DNA of 21,690 bases from Allomyces macrogynus ATCC 38327 (Eukaryota; Blastocladiomycota; Blastocladiomycetes; Blastocladiales; Blastocladiaceae): positions 147,261-168,950 of the forward strand of contig GG745349.1 in NCBI GenBank assembly GCA_000151295.1, given 5' to 3'. Of the stretch, positions 19,896 through 21,690 are shown one piece after another. The position numbers and the translations under genes are program-made. The notes under the pieces were generated by a model. The model saw nothing but the letters and a program-made list of their open reading frames with translations. It searched no databases and was not told the origin of the DNA. The first letter of the stretch is position 1. The number at the start of each line of letters is the position of its first letter.

Positions 19896-20724
19896 GGGGG
19901 CCGCTGGAGCTGGATGGAGGCGAGTTGCTTGCCGAGAGGAGCAGCCGGAGTGGAAGAGCGGCGGAGAGGAACACGACGCGTCCGAAAACACGGGGGGAGC
20001 GCAGCGTTTTTGGCAGCACAGCCTTGATGCCGGGTCGGCTCGTCTAGTCTAGGACCGCTGCCGTCGGTCAACCGAGCGGAGAAGAGGAGCGGAGAGGAGG
20101 CACAGCGGGCGAAGCGCGCGTTTGTGCAGGGCGAGTCGACCGCTGCGTCGCTTTTGGTCGGGTCTCCCAACAAGGCACGCTGGTTGTCTGATTTGATGGG
20201 TTGAATAAACCGCGCATCGACCTGGTGTCGTCCACGTGTGTCCCTGCCTGCGCCCGTTTCCTGCCGCGTCGGGCAAGTCCCTGGGCGCCGAAGTGGACCC
20301 CGCGCGCGCCCGGCAAGCCACGGCGGCAGAGCCTCGGTTCGAGAAACGCGCCAAGATCGGCCAAGTGCCTCGAAACAAACGAAACGCAGCGAAACAGGTG
20401 GCCAGGCAGCACGAAACGTGCCGACGCGGTCACGTGTCGTCGGCGCGAGCTGCCCCGGTTAGGTTGTGCGCGCTCTTGGCGACGGCGCACCGGCCGGGAA
20501 AAATCCGCGTGGTTCTCTGGATGGTGCTGGAGCCGCCGGCCCCACCCCGCGCCCAACGTCTTCTCGTTCTTTCTTGACGTGGACGAAACCAACATGGTTA
20601 GCGTGGTCGCGCACACGCCGTCGACCTGCGCTCACCTCTCCCACCGCCGCGCATAAGATCCCGCATCCTCCACCAAGCCAGATCTCCACCACCGCCGCTT
20701 CCTCCACTGCAACAAAGTCCAACC
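19896..20724. other. Divergent intergenic region upstream of the SOD gene (-) and the senescence-domain gene (+)
   Basis: 829 bp. Open frames of 75 to 180 codons cross it on both strands but show no domain-like sequence. Immediately before the plus-strand start (20640-20724) the sequence is C/A-rich with CCACC repeats, typical of a 5' leader. No RNA gene or repeat seen. Confidence 0.45.
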
Positions 20725-21690
20725 ATGACCTCGCACCAAGCCGCCTCGACCGACCCCGACCTGCTGCTCGCCGTGCACAACGCGACCGTGACCCTGCACG
20801 ACGCGCCCGACGCTTCCGACGCCGGCCGTGAAGTTGCGTGCGGCACGCTGCACGTCGTGCAACTGCAAATGGATGCCGTCGACGGCGACATCACCGTCCT
20901 GACCGTCGGCGACGCCTTCCAGCTGCAGCTCGATGCCGGTGGTAGCGGCACGCTGCCCCGTGACGCGCGCCAGCGCGACCAAGTTTTGTGCTCACGGTGC
21001 CGGCGCCCGCCGCGCCCGCCGCGCCCTTGCACTATTCGCTGAACGTCAAGACGCCCGACGCGGCCGAGCTCGATGCCCTGACGGACCTGCTCGTGCACTA
21101 CACGGCGCTCGTCGCGCCGTCCGACACGTACCGCAACACGGTCGCACTCGTCGACGCGCACGGCGCGGTCGTCGGCACGCTGCCCACGCAGGTCGACGCA
21201 TCGCACCTACCTGCGTACGACGAAAAGGCGCCGCTCCTCGACCATGCGGACACCGCTCCTCCCACCGGCGACGAGAAGAAGCGCGCCACCACGACGACGC
21301 CGCCGCCCGTCGTGCTCACCGGCACGCCCGACGGCGGCGTTTCCGTGTGGCCCGCGACCGCAGCAGCAGCCACCGACGCGTCCTCGGGCCTGTCGTGGGG
21401 CGACGTACCACCCGAAACGTGGATCGTGCAGGGCGGCGAGAAAGTCGGGTCGCTGATGGTGCAGGGTGCGAGCCTGCTCGCGCAGGGCATCGAGGCCGCG
21501 GCCGCGTCCATGATCCCGACCACCGTCAAGGCCAAGGAACCGTGGGTCTTCACGCCCACGGCGCGCGAGAATATTGCCACGGCCAAGAACGTGTCCGACG
21601 CGGCGCTCGTCGTGACCAAGTCGATTGTGAACGGCGCTGTTGCCGTGGCGACGAAGGTTGGCGAGGCCGTCGCCACACAGCTCGAGTCAC
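20725..21690 (+). CDS. Spartin / senescence-domain protein, 3' end outside window
   Basis: The ATG at 20725 opens the N-terminal module of this family: LLLAVHNATVTLHD, a GTLHVVQLQ strand, and a hydrophobic DITVLTVGDAFQLQLD stretch, followed by LHYSLNV, equivalent to the family's HYFFSLRVP. From about 21391 the senescence domain begins (SWGDVPPETWIVQGGEKVG, then repeated Ala/Gly-rich helices such as LMVQGASLLAQGIEAAAASM and ALVVTKSIVNGAVAVATKVG). It runs off the right edge. Between the modules lies a Pro/Thr-rich linker. The frame shifts by one base near 20993 at a TTTT run; both sides are clearly coding. Family members (human spartin, plant ERD7-type proteins) bind lipids or lipid droplets and membranes under stress; the role here is inferred from that. 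Confidence 0.85.

Noticed and set aside
21098..21676. 192-codon Ala/Thr/Ser-rich minus-strand frame
   Set aside because: Antisense to the senescence domain, whose plus-strand sequence is clearly recognisable.
1..21690. CRISPR arrays, bacterial operons or insertion sequences
   Set aside because: No spaced identical repeats, Shine-Dalgarno-led gene runs or transposase were seen; the gene structure is eukaryotic.

Overview
The window looks like nuclear DNA of a GC-rich eukaryote, most likely a fungus of an early-diverging (zoosporic) lineage. Genes are closely packed on both strands. Introns are short (52 to 96 nt), with GTGCGT, GTACGT or GTTCGT donors and CTAAC/CTGAC/CTCAC-like branch sites. 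The gene content is eukaryotic housekeeping (ESCRT-I TSG101, N-myristoyltransferase, an endoplasmic-reticulum-type lysophospholipid acyltransferase, a spartin/senescence-domain protein) plus fungal-type Cu-only superoxide dismutase domains. Blastocladiomycota or a chytrid is my best guess from style alone; no marker gene here proves it.

Layout. 1-930 (-): 5' part of a gene for an unrecognised protein with a signal peptide, running off the left edge. 1238-3793 (+): a membrane protein with a Cys-containing ectodomain, one transmembrane helix and a long Ser-Pro-Arg repeat tail; its 5' half is broken up by frame changes. 4027-4760 (-): a decayed partial copy of the next gene. 5399-7241 (-): the most interesting locus, a five-exon gene joining an actinoporin/aegerolysin-like membrane-binding domain to a sphingomyelinase C-type phosphodiesterase. 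7863-9325 (+): TSG101/VPS23. 9462-9574: a tRNA-like segment between 12-bp direct repeats, possibly a SINE. 9881-12117 (+): an unrecognised helical protein. 12232-13566 (-): a LEA2-like membrane protein. 14462-16073 (-): NMT, four exons. 16436-18279 (+): acyltransferase, six exons. 18506-19895 (-): a secreted protein with two tandem Cu-only SOD domains. 20725 to the right edge (+): spartin/senescence-domain protein.

Several otherwise healthy genes change reading frame by one base, usually at a run of three or four A or T. This suggests sequencing or assembly indels rather than decay. The decayed copy at 4027-4760 is different: it has lost its catalytic core.

The genes do not form a pathway in the bacterial sense. 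Several act on membranes: a sphingomyelinase fused to a pore-former-like domain, ESCRT-I, lysophospholipid acylation, myristoylation and a spartin homologue. The fusion gene and TSG101 are divergent and share a 621-bp intergenic region.
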